From Tumebacillus permanentifrigoris (GTDB lineage Bacteria; Bacillota; Bacilli; Tumebacillales; Tumebacillaceae): 64,000 nt of DNA. This document shows, in pieces, positions 1-7,262 of the stretch (the stretch's first letter is position 1; every line of letters begins with the position of its first letter). A program made the position numbers and the translations under genes. The notes under the pieces were generated by a model. That model was not told the origin of the DNA. It searched no databases and saw only the letters and a program-made list of their open reading frames with translations. The DNA lies in assembly GCF_003148565.1 (NCBI RefSeq), contig NZ_QGGL01000002.1:1-64000 (forward strand), in the 5' to 3' direction.

Positions 1-98
1 GACCATGAAATCTCTCTCCTCTCGGAGAGACTATTCGTTGGAAGTGGGGAATTTTCAACCGTTTATATTGGAGATTTTACAACCGTTGTCCACACACT
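1..98. mobile_element. End of an IS21-family-like insertion sequence (partial)
   Basis: Two similar blocks, TTTTCAACCGTTTATA and TTTTACAACCGTTGTC, lie about 22 bases apart at 53-90. Tandem short repeats of this kind (GGGGAATTTTCAACCG type) are typical of IS21-family ends, which finish in TG...CA. The outer end is probably the CACA at about 93-98, directly abutting interrupted recombinase codons. No transposase is visible because the element continues left of the window. The family assignment rests on remembered end sequences, so it is moderate. Confidence 0.55.
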
Positions 99-827
99 CA
101 TGGACTGAATGACTGCAATGTCCTGATTCGCCTTCACAAGTCCACGTATGAACGTATGTCTCAGTTGGTGAGGGTGAACATCGTACTGGCCTAGAAGGTG
201 CTGAACGCTTCGAACGCTAATCCTCTCTAGGCGGTTACTGAGGAACAGAGCTTCATTATCATCTGATCGCTCATCCAGATACTTCTGAATGGCTCTACGT
301 GCCTCCACATTCAATGGGATAGACCGCTCCTTGTTTCCCTTCCCCGATCTGACAGTCAGGCTCCCACTTCGTTCGTTTATCTCCACATCCGATATATCTA
401 ATTCCACTAATTCACCGACCCGAATTCCACTCATCATCAACGTCATGAGGATCGCATAATTTCTTGTGCTACCTTCTCGATCCAATTCCCGAATCAAACG
501 GTTGCGTTCCTTCGTGTCGAGAGACTTAGGGGCTTGCTTCTTAATGTCTGGTTGCTTCACAACAGAAATATCCTCAATCGCGACTTTCTTGCCTGACCAC
601 TTAGAAAACAGCTTGATCGCGCTCCATAACTTATTGATCGTGGAAGCGGTCTTCTTCTTGCTGGCTAGATAGTCGATGTACTGCTGAACATCCGAGCGGG
701 AATACTCCTCCAGATTCGTACCGGCTCCTTGCAACCACTCTTCAAACTGCTTGATCGCATGTTCATATGTACGGATCGTAGATGCAGACTTTCCTCTCAA
801 ACCTTCCTCTAAGAACCTCTGTAACAT
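63..827 (-). pseudogene. Tyrosine recombinase, 3' end interrupted
   Basis: The protein is a XerC/D-like site-specific recombinase with an N-terminal SAM-like core-binding domain (residues 1-85) and a catalytic domain after about residue 105. The first catalytic Arg (SGIRVGEL) and the HxLRH box (HPHQLRHTF) are present. The protein then leaves the family sequence after AVIQSMS and ends after about ten unrelated residues (VWTTVVKSPI). The normal GH...Y tail with the second His/Trp and the nucleophilic Tyr is missing. The foreign tail is encoded by the insertion-sequence end at 1-98. A GGAGG site lies 9 bases before the ATG at 827. It is probably inactive unless the insertion is excised. The remaining 3' part should lie beyond the left edge. 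Confidence 0.8.
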
Positions 828-837
828 GGTCGTATTC

Positions 838-1015
838 CTCCGATAAAAGTAGGATAAATAATTCTACGCAATATTTTCTACTCGTTATTTTGAAAAATAG
901 GTCTCACGAACCCGCATTCGACCGTTCCGATCTATCTTTATTATAGCTCAGAATTACAGTTCTGCGACATATTTCTACGCAATTACTACTTATTCGTCTG
1001 TTCCTAAAGAAATAG
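838..1015. repeat. Intergenic region with a direct repeat around TTCTACGCAAT
   Basis: Upstream of the recombinase the block TTCTACGCAAT...TACT occurs at 862-882 and again at 973-990, about 110 bases apart in the same orientation. Such pairs can be recombinase core or arm sites, or regulator operators. No gene is seen in this stretch. Function is inferred only from position. Confidence 0.35.
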
Positions 1016-1034
1016 GACAACCATTACGGTTGCC
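1016..1034 (-). terminator. Weak hairpin terminator after the 68-residue ORF
   Basis: A 7-bp stem (GGCAACC / GGTTGTC with one G-U pair) with a 5-base loop lies just after the stop codon at 1037 on the minus strand. It is followed by CTATTTCTTT. The T-tract is interrupted, so strength is uncertain. Confidence 0.4.
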
Positions 1035-1036
1035 CC

Positions 1037-1243
1037 TTAACCAATCCTCCGTTCCCCATGTTCCAATCCTACCTGTTGACTCATCAACAACTCAATCGCT
1101 CTCATTGGTGTATGAGCTTCAAACTCGATCCCTTTCCACTTCCACCGCTTGGACTTCTGCCGATGCTGATACAGGTATCCTCGATCTACGCCGGAGTTTA
1201 TCTGCCCTCTCCCCCAACGTACCCATTCAGGATCAATCTTCAT
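1037..1243 (-). CDS. Small hypothetical protein (68 aa) in regulator operon
   Basis: A 68-residue, basic, Trp/Arg-rich protein I do not recognise. Its ATG overlaps the stop of the preceding gene by four bases (ATGA), the usual sign of translational coupling. It is the last gene of a three-gene set with the TPR protein and the HTH-TPR regulator, and a hairpin follows it. No signal peptide or membrane segment is seen. It is not obviously a pheromone precursor because it lacks a hydrophobic N-terminus. Coupled position is the main argument that it is real. Confidence 0.5.
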   Translation of the reverse strand: MKIDPEWVRWGRGQINSGVDRGYLYQHRQKSKRWKWKGIEFEAHTPMRAIELLMSQQVGLEHGERRIG

Positions 1244-1818
1244 GACAATTCAACTTCCATCTCCCGAAGTACCGCTGCAATGTTTTCCTGCAACATTTTA
1301 CACTCCATCTCTGTTCGGTTCGAGATCATTTCAAGAAGTTCATCGATCTGTTCCATCAGCCCGTTCTGCTGGAATATCTCCATAGCCTTGCCGATGAGTT
1401 CACAGGCCGCATATGTCTTGTTCCGTGCCAGCAGGAGATAAGCAAGGTTCTTGTAGGCTCTCCCACGTTCAGGGTGTTTCTGTGGGGCGACTCGCAAGGC
1501 ATCGGCTACGTAACGTCTCGCATCAGCTAGAAAGATTGATCCGTCGTCCGATGACCAATAGTTGATTAGACTTTCCTCTGCACGACTGTTTAGATTGCTA
1601 ACCACACGAATCAAGGAGAGATGATCTAAAAGTAACTCCAAGTCCAATTCTACGGTTGAGTCGTTCCCGTATTCTCGTGCCATATTTGCACGTTCAACGG
1701 GATTAATCCGCTGGAGGGTATGCCCGAACGAATGTTCCAATAGTAACAAGAGGAGGTGTGAACCAGAATCAGTACGGACAAACTCGCTGACGTTCTTCGG
1801 CAATACAACCTGACTCAT
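1240..1818 (-). CDS. Helical TPR-like protein (192 aa) coupled to regulator
   Basis: I chose the ATG at 1818 because it overlaps the upstream stop as ATGA and has an AGAGAGG site 9 bases before it. The longer reading frame back to 1863 has no better start. The protein is mostly alpha-helical. Its second half (KHPERGRAYKNLAYLLLARN and the following 40 residues) looks like one or two TPR repeats. It may act with the HTH-TPR regulator encoded just upstream, either as a partner or as a fragment split from a longer TPR array. The function is unknown. Confidence 0.65.
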   Translation of the reverse strand: MSQVVLPKNVSEFVRTDSGSHLLLLLLEHSFGHTLQRINPVERANMAREYGNDSTVELDLELLLDHLSLIRVVSNLNSRAEESLINYWSSDDGSIFLADARRYVADALRVAPQKHPERGRAYKNLAYLLLARNKTYAACELIGKAMEIFQQNGLMEQIDELLEMISNRTEMECKMLQENIAAVLREMEVELS

Positions 1819-3116
1819 AGCACGATTCCTCTCTGCTCCCGTGCTTGACGGTTGAATGACCACATCTCATGCATTACACGTAACGCACTCTGACAGTCGT
1901 CATGGGACTCGTACAAGTGAGATAGCTCTTGCATCGTCTCCTCATACTCAGTCTGACAATCGGTGAGTTTGAAGCAGTCTGCCGCCTGTTTCATATATTT
2001 GATCGCGACTGTATGTTGATTTCGAGCCTGAGCGATACCGGCTTGAATCCTGGCTACCCATGCTTGGTAGGAATGGACGGTTGGCAAAAGTTTACGAGCC
2101 GTTTGACATGCTTCCTCTGCTTGATCGAGTTTGTCGCCCGCTAGGTAGAGTTTCGCAAGCTCCGTTATCGTGTTCCCCGTTTCTTCATCCCGTCGAAGTC
2201 TTCGGTAGTCCTCCACGATTGATTCTAACGCATGTATCGCTTTGTCACGGTTCCCCATCTCCCCTTGAAGAACTGCAAGTCGCACTTCAAGAGTCAACTT
2301 TTCACTATTGTTGTTCAACGCTTCGAAACACCACTGCGCATGCTGGGCATAGTCTGTTGCTTGCTCGTACTGGTCGGCTACGTGGGAGGACTGAGCCAGT
2401 TTCATATAGAGATTCCCCAGTCCTTGAATGTCCTCACGTTCCTCAAAGATCGGCAAGGCCAATTGAAGCGTAACAACTGCTTGTTTCAATTGACCCGATT
2501 TTTGTTGAATCTCCGCCAGCGTCAGCAACAACGAGCATTGGAGATGTACGTCCTTCAAATGAGAAGAACGCATCTGAGTGAGGGCATTTGTCAAATAATG
2601 CTCTGCGATCTGAAATCGTCTGCGCTTCAATTCGAGGTGTCCTAGTTGATGAAAGACACGAACGATCATGATAGGTCTTCTGCTATTTGATTGTGCGTGG
2701 TCTAACAATTGCTGGAACGACTCTTCGGCTTCTCGAAACTGATTCAGCCCAAGCAGACAGAATGCATAGTCATATCGGATTTCAAAGGGGTCGAGCTTTC
2801 CATTGTTCGTTTGGATGACATTTTGCAAAAACGGCAGCGCACCCGAAAATTCACCAGCAGACAGCATTCCTTTCGCCAATTTGTACTCGCTGAGTACGAC
2901 AAGGTTCATTTCCAAGTTCCCAATTAGCTCGTCTAGTGGGATCTCAAGTTTCTCAGCGATCTTGCCAATGACGTGGTAGCTAGGCTTGGCTTTGTCGGAT
3001 TCAATCTGGGAGATCATCGACGGTGTGACGATACCTTCTGCTAATTGCATTTGATTCAAGCCTTTCTTCATCCGTAGTTGACGGAGACGTTGACCGAAAG
3101 TTTCCACATTAAACAC
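1815..3116 (-). CDS. HTH-XRE/TPR transcriptional regulator (433 aa)
   Basis: Residues 7-62 form an XRE-type helix-turn-helix (LRQLRMKKGLNQMQLAEG followed by the recognition helix VTPSMISQIESDKAKP). The remaining 370 residues are a solenoid of repeated helix pairs with TPR-like motifs, for example ALPFLQNVIQ and KAIHALESIVEDYRRL. This is the layout of PlcR/NprR/Rap-type cytosolic peptide receptors and of many stand-alone Bacillales HTH-TPR regulators. It is preceded by AGAGGTG 4 bases before the ATG and coupled to the next two genes by four-base overlaps. The nearest candidate signal peptide is the small gene at 3267-3398, so the two regulators might respond to the same ligand. That is an inference. 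Confidence 0.8.
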   Translation of the reverse strand: MFNVETFGQRLRQLRMKKGLNQMQLAEGIVTPSMISQIESDKAKPSYHVIGKIAEKLEIPLDELIGNLEMNLVVLSEYKLAKGMLSAGEFSGALPFLQNVIQTNNGKLDPFEIRYDYAFCLLGLNQFREAEESFQQLLDHAQSNSRRPIMIVRVFHQLGHLELKRRRFQIAEHYLTNALTQMRSSHLKDVHLQCSLLLTLAEIQQKSGQLKQAVVTLQLALPIFEEREDIQGLGNLYMKLAQSSHVADQYEQATDYAQHAQWCFEALNNNSEKLTLEVRLAVLQGEMGNRDKAIHALESIVEDYRRLRRDEETGNTITELAKLYLAGDKLDQAEEACQTARKLLPTVHSYQAWVARIQAGIAQARNQHTVAIKYMKQAADCFKLTDCQTEYEETMQELSHLYESHDDCQSALRVMHEMWSFNRQAREQRGIVL

Positions 3117-3151
3117 CTCTGATTTTGTGTTATTTCATACAAACACAATAA

Positions 3152-3175
3152 ACCACCCCGTATGTTACGAGGTGG
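3152..3175 (-). terminator. Hairpin with short T-run between peptide gene and regulator
   Basis: CCACCTCG and CGGGGTGG pair over 8 bp (one G-U) around a 7-base loop on the minus strand, followed by TTTATTGTGTTT. It lies in the leader of the 433-residue regulator, so it could be a second terminator for the upstream pair or an attenuator. Confidence 0.45.
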
Positions 3176-3227
3176 CTCGTTTGTAAATATAACTGTCAAT
3201 ATGAATAGTTCGACAACAATTTCGACA

Positions 3228-3253
3228 ACAAAAAAACCTCGTCAATGACGAGG
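3228..3253 (-). terminator. Rho-independent terminator after the peptide gene
   Basis: A perfect 7-bp stem CCTCGTC / GACGAGG with a 3-base loop on the minus strand is followed by eight T residues. It ends the receptor-peptide transcription unit about 14 bases after the peptide stop codon. Confidence 0.85.
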
Positions 3254-3266
3254 GAGAAAATTAACG

Positions 3267-3398
3267 CTATTTGTTCGAGATGATACCCCAAGGTTCTGGT
3301 GGCATAGTACCAGCGTTATAAGTTATAGTGGTTTTCCCCAACGCAATCCCTGCAACGACGACCAGTAATAGCCCCAAAACTAACTTCCTTTTCATCAT
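3267..3398 (-). CDS. Exported signalling-peptide precursor candidate (43 aa)
   Basis: This ORF starts ATGATG at 3398, overlaps the receptor stop by four bases and has a strong GAGGAGGGG site inside the receptor's last codons. The product begins MMKRK, has a hydrophobic stretch (residues 6-20, LVLGLLLVVVAGIAL) and ends in a hydrophilic tail TMPPEPWGIISNK. Short basic-hydrophobic leaders with a C-terminal mature pheromone are the form of PapR, NprX, Phr and phage AimP precursors (about 40-50 residues). The mature peptide would be cut from the tail; the exact residues cannot be told. A terminator follows. Coupling to an HTH-TPR receptor makes a pheromone the best reading. An unrelated small secreted protein is the alternative. 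Confidence 0.75.
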   Translation of the reverse strand: MMKRKLVLGLLLVVVAGIALGKTTITYNAGTMPPEPWGIISNK

Positions 3399-4582
3399 AA
3401 CCCCTCCTCGTCAAGATACCCGCTTTTAGTGCTTGAAAAGATACGTACCATCTCATAGTATCGCATCGCAGAGTCAGAGTCACCTTTGGAGTAGTGATAT
3501 TCCAACAAACATTTACTTGCAATGTAGCGTGTGTTAACGCTGAGACTTGTATCCTTCATAACATAATCTGCAATGGAGGGGTCATCCTTCGCTACAGCGT
3601 ACATGATTCTTAGTTTTGCACGATATTCTGGATATTCCCTTGCAAGTTCAGAGTATTCTTCAACGACTCGAATGGCAGTTTCATGATCACGTAATTTCAT
3701 CAAGCATTTAACATAGTCCTTGACACAGCGAATCAACAAATCATCAAAATCCCTTAGATATTCAATGGATGTAGATAGTAGATTAAGAGATTTTTTAAAA
3801 CTTCCTAATAAAAATTCATAATACGCCACATTGAAGAATGCTTTTCCAATCTGTTTATCATCATCGGTTTTACTAAAATGTTCAAGAGAATTGTAGGAAT
3901 ACTCTCTGGCAAGTTCAAGATTCCCACGTTCCTCCTCCATCTTCATTTTGGTGTAGAAGCATTGCCCCATTGCCTTGGGATGGTCTGGAAATGCTTGTTC
4001 TACAATGTGGAAAATTGATTCAATGTTGCTGTATTCCTTCCTAATGGTGTAAGTCAACATTAGGTTTGCAGTAACGATGTGTAGGAGCTGAGAGTCATTG
4101 TGTTCGCGCTGGATGCTTTTAGCGAAGTCCAACGCACTGAGCCATATGTCATGAGCCTTGTTATATTCCCCCTGTACGTATAGAACACGACCGAGATTGT
4201 TTAATGCGTATCCTCTCTCTGTAACCCCTAGTGAAAGTTCAACGAGTTCCGTTGCAAGATCAAGGGCACGCATTAACATGACTCTCGTTCTTTTGTTTCC
4301 AGTGAGAACTTTATTAAGTTCTTTCTCTCTTTTTATGCTATCCAATTGCCGTATTCGATCAACAGTGATACTTAGCCCCTTTGCAATCTTCTCCAACACA
4401 TCTAGGGTTACTGGACGCTTCTCCTTGAAGAGAAGACGAACAGTTTCACGATTAACCCCAATCATACTAGCAATCGACCGCTTAGAAAGATTATCCTCCT
4501 GTTCTTCCAAAAGTTCAATTATTCTTCTGAGCAGGGGAATTTTCGCAAACTCAGACATAGTTGTAAGATCAATCGTACTCAT
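3395..4582 (-). CDS. HTH-TPR peptide receptor, RNPP/arbitrium-like (395 aa)
   Basis: Residues about 28-75 hold a helix-turn-helix (KRSIASMIGVNRETVRLLF) with a helical extension (VTLDVLEKIAKGLSI). From about residue 100 there are repeated helix pairs with TPR character (ALNNLGRVLYVQGEYNKAHD, GKAFFNVAYYEFLLGSFKKS). Length and layout match cytoplasmic peptide receptors of the Rap-NprR-PlcR-PrgX and AimR type, which change DNA binding when a re-imported oligopeptide occupies the TPR groove. GGAGGG lies 6 bases before the ATG. The stop overlaps a small exported-peptide gene, as in known receptor/pheromone pairs. In a mobile element such a pair commonly controls excision, transfer or lysogeny; the target here is unknown. 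Confidence 0.8.
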   Translation of the reverse strand: MSTIDLTTMSEFAKIPLLRRIIELLEEQEDNLSKRSIASMIGVNRETVRLLFKEKRPVTLDVLEKIAKGLSITVDRIRQLDSIKREKELNKVLTGNKRTRVMLMRALDLATELVELSLGVTERGYALNNLGRVLYVQGEYNKAHDIWLSALDFAKSIQREHNDSQLLHIVTANLMLTYTIRKEYSNIESIFHIVEQAFPDHPKAMGQCFYTKMKMEEERGNLELAREYSYNSLEHFSKTDDDKQIGKAFFNVAYYEFLLGSFKKSLNLLSTSIEYLRDFDDLLIRCVKDYVKCLMKLRDHETAIRVVEEYSELAREYPEYRAKLRIMYAVAKDDPSIADYVMKDTSLSVNTRYIASKCLLEYHYSKGDSDSAMRYYEMVRIFSSTKSGYLDEEGL

Positions 4583-5110
4583 GTAAATCCCTCCGTCAAC
4601 GATCTATCTTCAATGGTTAATGGCTAATCAAATGACATACCGCTTCAATTATATCGAAACTCACATAAGATGTATACAATTCGTTACTACAATTCTGAAT
4701 GGAGCAAGTATTTCGTTCAGTCTTGTATTTCGCTTTCTACACGCTCGTCTCAGCTTCTCAGCTTCTCAGACTTGGCGGGCTAGTTGAGGTAGGGCACGGG
4801 CTTGGCGTATGGTCTGTGACCTACGAGATGGCGTAGAAAGCATTTGCAGCGATTGGTTAAATTCGGATCGAACAACAAAAAAGGAAGCCCGCTATAGGCT
4901 CCCCTAATCCATTTATTCGCCTCCTATTTGGCTTGTACAGTGTTTTTGAGATGGTCTGAATAGTTTCGTATGGTGAACACAATCGACACGCTAAAATTGC
5001 AATTTTTTAGCAATCGAGGGAACGCTTATTTTCCTTGTCTTAGAGGCAATTTCACACCCGAAAAAGGTATGTTTAATCGGAATCGGAAGATAACAGGAGC
5101 AAGGAGATTG
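4583..5110. other. Gene-poor region with gene remnants
   Basis: No convincing gene is seen. A short tandem repeat AGCTTCTCAGCTTCTCAG lies near 4752-4770. On the minus strand a short open frame ending at the TAG near 4927 (tail IRNYSDHLKNTVQAK) precedes the terminator at 4883-4903. It has no usable start and may be the end of a decayed gene. Confidence 0.4.
4875..4903 (-). terminator. Rho-independent terminator (minus strand) with no obvious gene
   Basis: GGGAGCC and GGGCTTCC pair around TATAGC and are followed by TTTTTTGTTG on the minus strand. No intact gene lies directly upstream, which supports the idea that a gene in 4910-5560 has decayed. Confidence 0.65.
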
Positions 5111-5290
5111 ATGTGTTTTTATGCCATTTTTCTCATTCTGTCATTCACAGCTTCGACTACTCATGTTACTGTGATCCGCAACTTCGCAACGCTGGATTTC
5201 CTCACATTCAACGCTACACTCCTTCGCCGCGATTGTCTGCACAAAACCACCTCGACAAAAAACGTGTCGATCCAACTGACCACAAGTTGA
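5111..5290 (+). CDS. Possible small secreted peptide (59 aa), doubtful
   Basis: An AAGGAG site lies 4-5 bases before an ATG at 5111. The frame begins with a hydrophobic segment (CFYAIFLILSFTAS) that could be a signal sequence, followed by a Thr-rich tail. Codon use is unremarkable and there is no neighbour on this strand. I do not recognise it. The surrounding DNA looks decayed, so this may be a chance frame. Confidence 0.22.
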   Translation: MCFYAIFLILSFTASTTHVTVIRNFATLDFLTFNATLLRRDCLHKTTSTKNVSIQLTTS

Positions 5291-5461
5291 TTACGCCTGC
5301 TGTCCAAGGACTGACGAAGAAGCTGACCACAAGACGATGTATCAAGCCATCAAAAATACGAAAATATTTTTCTGCGTTGGACATTCGATCCGTCAATCTA
5401 TAGACAGGCAGGAACGCCAGCTATTGGACATGTCTCACATAAAGTGACGATTCCCTTGCCC

Positions 5462-5492
5462 AAAACAAAAAGAAGAGGCGTTTGCCCCTTCT
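5462..5492 (-). terminator. Rho-independent terminator after the YaaC-like gene
   Basis: AGAAGGGGC / GCCTCTTCT pairs over 9 bp (one G-U) around AAAC on the minus strand, followed by TTTTGTTTTG. It lies about 75 bases after the stop of the 351-residue gene. Confidence 0.85.
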
Positions 5493-5568
5493 GATTTGAA
5501 TCCCCATGAAATTATAGTTTCATAGTAATTTTCACTGCAATACTAAAATGAAAAATTATCACTGCTTA

Positions 5569-6624
5569 TCATAACCATCTTGAAACAATACCGTATCCAA
5601 ATTCCTCGCCAAACATTTTTTCTAATATTGCATTAGGAAATCTCCTTTTCACTACAGATAGATATAACGATATCAAGCTTATACTCCCTGTATCATGGCC
5701 AGAAATAATAGAACCCCAAAAATCTTGTTTGTATCTTGCAACAATACTTAGAGTATGCATTGCTAAATAATCTATTGTTACAGGACTTAAATATTTTGTA
5801 TCAAAACCTACCTCATTATAAAATTTTAATCCACCTACTACATATCTACCTCCTACATACGGCTCATACACACCTAAATAGTCTGGTCTAGTTTGGACTG
5901 TAGATTTGGAAGAAAAGACGTAACCTACTCCATGCAGCAAGTCGGCCTCTAAATCAAAGTGTTCCGTCATCTCGGGAAATCTAATAAAGGCATCATTTGA
6001 ATAGCTTGAAATTTTCATTTTATAATTAGGATCATTACTTTCCTCAAGGCTATAGAGAGCTAATATCCTAGCAGGTTCCCCGTAATATTTTTCGTAAATA
6101 TTGTGCACTTCAGGGCAGACTGATAGCATATCTTTTAAAAAGATAAAAGACCCGTCAGGAAACATAAAGGAATCGAAAATATTAGTTAAATATTTAAAAA
6201 CACCTTTATCTGTTACTGAAAATTCTTTTTCAATTTCCCAACTATTTCTGTCATTTTTATATTGCTGTAATGACTGATTTCTTGGCCTTGTATGAAGTCC
6301 ATGATAATTGATATCTTCTACAAATATAGTTTTTTCATTAGCAACAATAACTGCCTTTGCAAGAGAAAGCATTCCATAGAACAAAAGCACTGGCGAGGTT
6401 CTAATTGAAACTTTGTCTGCGGCTTCAAAATATTCAAAAGCTTGGTTAATACACATAGCGATTTGATCTGCTTTTTTTTCCATGAATTCATTTGTTTCGT
6501 TGTAGATAATAGTCCTCTCAGATTTTATACTTCCGTTCAGCAAATTGATACAGTTGTTCTTATTGCCAAGGAACTTTAGATGTTCCCACATATCCTTCGA
6601 CGGACTTTCAGACCAAGTAAACAC
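5569..6624 (-). CDS. YaaC-like protein (351 aa)
   Basis: The central motif SPVLLFYGMLSLAKAVIVAN followed by YHGLHTR, and the C-terminal block LSPVTIDYLAMHTLSIVARY...FWGSII, match the pattern I know for the YaaC family of Firmicutes. The biochemical function of that family is unknown; homologues turn up in mobile and defence-rich regions. The protein is soluble, with no signal peptide. Translation likely starts at GTG (6624) because AAGGAGG lies 8 bases before it. It has its own terminator. Base composition is strongly AT-rich compared with DNA right of 12,200, consistent with horizontal transfer. Its place beside a restriction-type nuclease and a helicase suggests, but does not show, a defence role. 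Confidence 0.65.
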   Translation of the reverse strand: MFTWSESPSKDMWEHLKFLGNKNNCINLLNGSIKSERTIIYNETNEFMEKKADQIAMCINQAFEYFEAADKVSIRTSPVLLFYGMLSLAKAVIVANEKTIFVEDINYHGLHTRPRNQSLQQYKNDRNSWEIEKEFSVTDKGVFKYLTNIFDSFMFPDGSFIFLKDMLSVCPEVHNIYEKYYGEPARILALYSLEESNDPNYKMKISSYSNDAFIRFPEMTEHFDLEADLLHGVGYVFSSKSTVQTRPDYLGVYEPYVGGRYVVGGLKFYNEVGFDTKYLSPVTIDYLAMHTLSIVARYKQDFWGSIISGHDTGSISLISLYLSVVKRRFPNAILEKMFGEEFGYGIVSRWL

Positions 6625-6716
6625 TTCAATTTCCTCCTTGATTTATAATATTCAGACCGCTCCTCTCTGTTATTCTACTATAAAAATGACTCTTGTCCCC
6701 ACCATTTAAAAATCTT

Positions 6717-6830
6717 GTTTTATGGGAATCATATTATACTCAAATTTCGTCTGTAACGTGCAAAAAGAAAGAGGGGCATACAAATGTACTCCCCCGACTT
6801 CTAAAGCGGCTTATACAGGCAAATAGAGGC
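6717..6830 (-). repeat. Copy A of a 115-130 bp interspersed repeat with terminator hairpin
   Basis: Shared blocks with copies B and C are TGTTTTAT near one end, AAATTT.GTCTGTAACG, CAAAAAGAAAGAGGGG, GACTTCTAAA.CGGC and GGCAAATAGAGGC at the other. The central hairpin is less perfect here. Read on the minus strand it has GGGGAGTAC / GTATGCCCC followed by a T-rich run. No gene lies directly upstream on that strand. Confidence 0.75.
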
Positions 6831-7080
6831 CATTCTATATAGATCAAACGCTCATCTGGAAAAGTGGGCGTATTTTTATTTCTTGGGTGCAAAAACTTTT
6901 GTTCGTTTTCATCGTCCGATCTAAAATGTTTTGATGAAAATCAGAGAATGTGACGTTGTTTATTTTGCAATTTTCTCATCGCTCACCTCTAAATACTGCA
7001 ACGCAAGAAAGAAGCTCCCCATGTCCTTCATCGGATCAAGGCATCGACCAGCAAAAAGACGATCTATATTGACTGACCTT
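6831..7080. other. 250 bp without a gene between repeat copies A and B
   Basis: This stretch lies where a gene would be expected if each repeat copy follows a gene. I see no open frame with a ribosome binding site on either strand, only AT-rich DNA. It may be a decayed cassette or encode a small RNA. Confidence 0.35.
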
Positions 7081-7210
7081 CCGATAAAATTGTAGTTTTA
7101 TGGGAAATTATTTAGTCTCTAATTTGCCCCACAACGAAAAAATGAACGAGGGGCTATGCATGAGTACCCCTTGAATATAAAAATCGCTTAGAAAGGCAAA
7201 TAGAGAGCGA
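7081..7210 (-). repeat. Copy B of the interspersed repeat with terminator hairpin
   Basis: It starts CCGATAAAAT.GTAGTTTTAT, as copy C does, and ends GGCAAATAGAGAGCGA. The hairpin (AGGGGTA / TAGCCCCT with a one-base bulge) is followed on the minus strand by CGTTCATTTTTTCG, so it can end transcription of the nuclease gene at 7263-8222. Confidence 0.75.
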
Positions 7211-7262
7211 AAAAAAGGAGAGTAGCAATATGCCACTCCCAACAGATTTAGATGAATTTGGC

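Noticed and set aside
4970-5290. 106-residue plus-strand frame from 4970
   Set aside because: The first 47 codons have no ribosome site and unlikely composition. Only the internal start at 5111 is kept, as a doubtful candidate.
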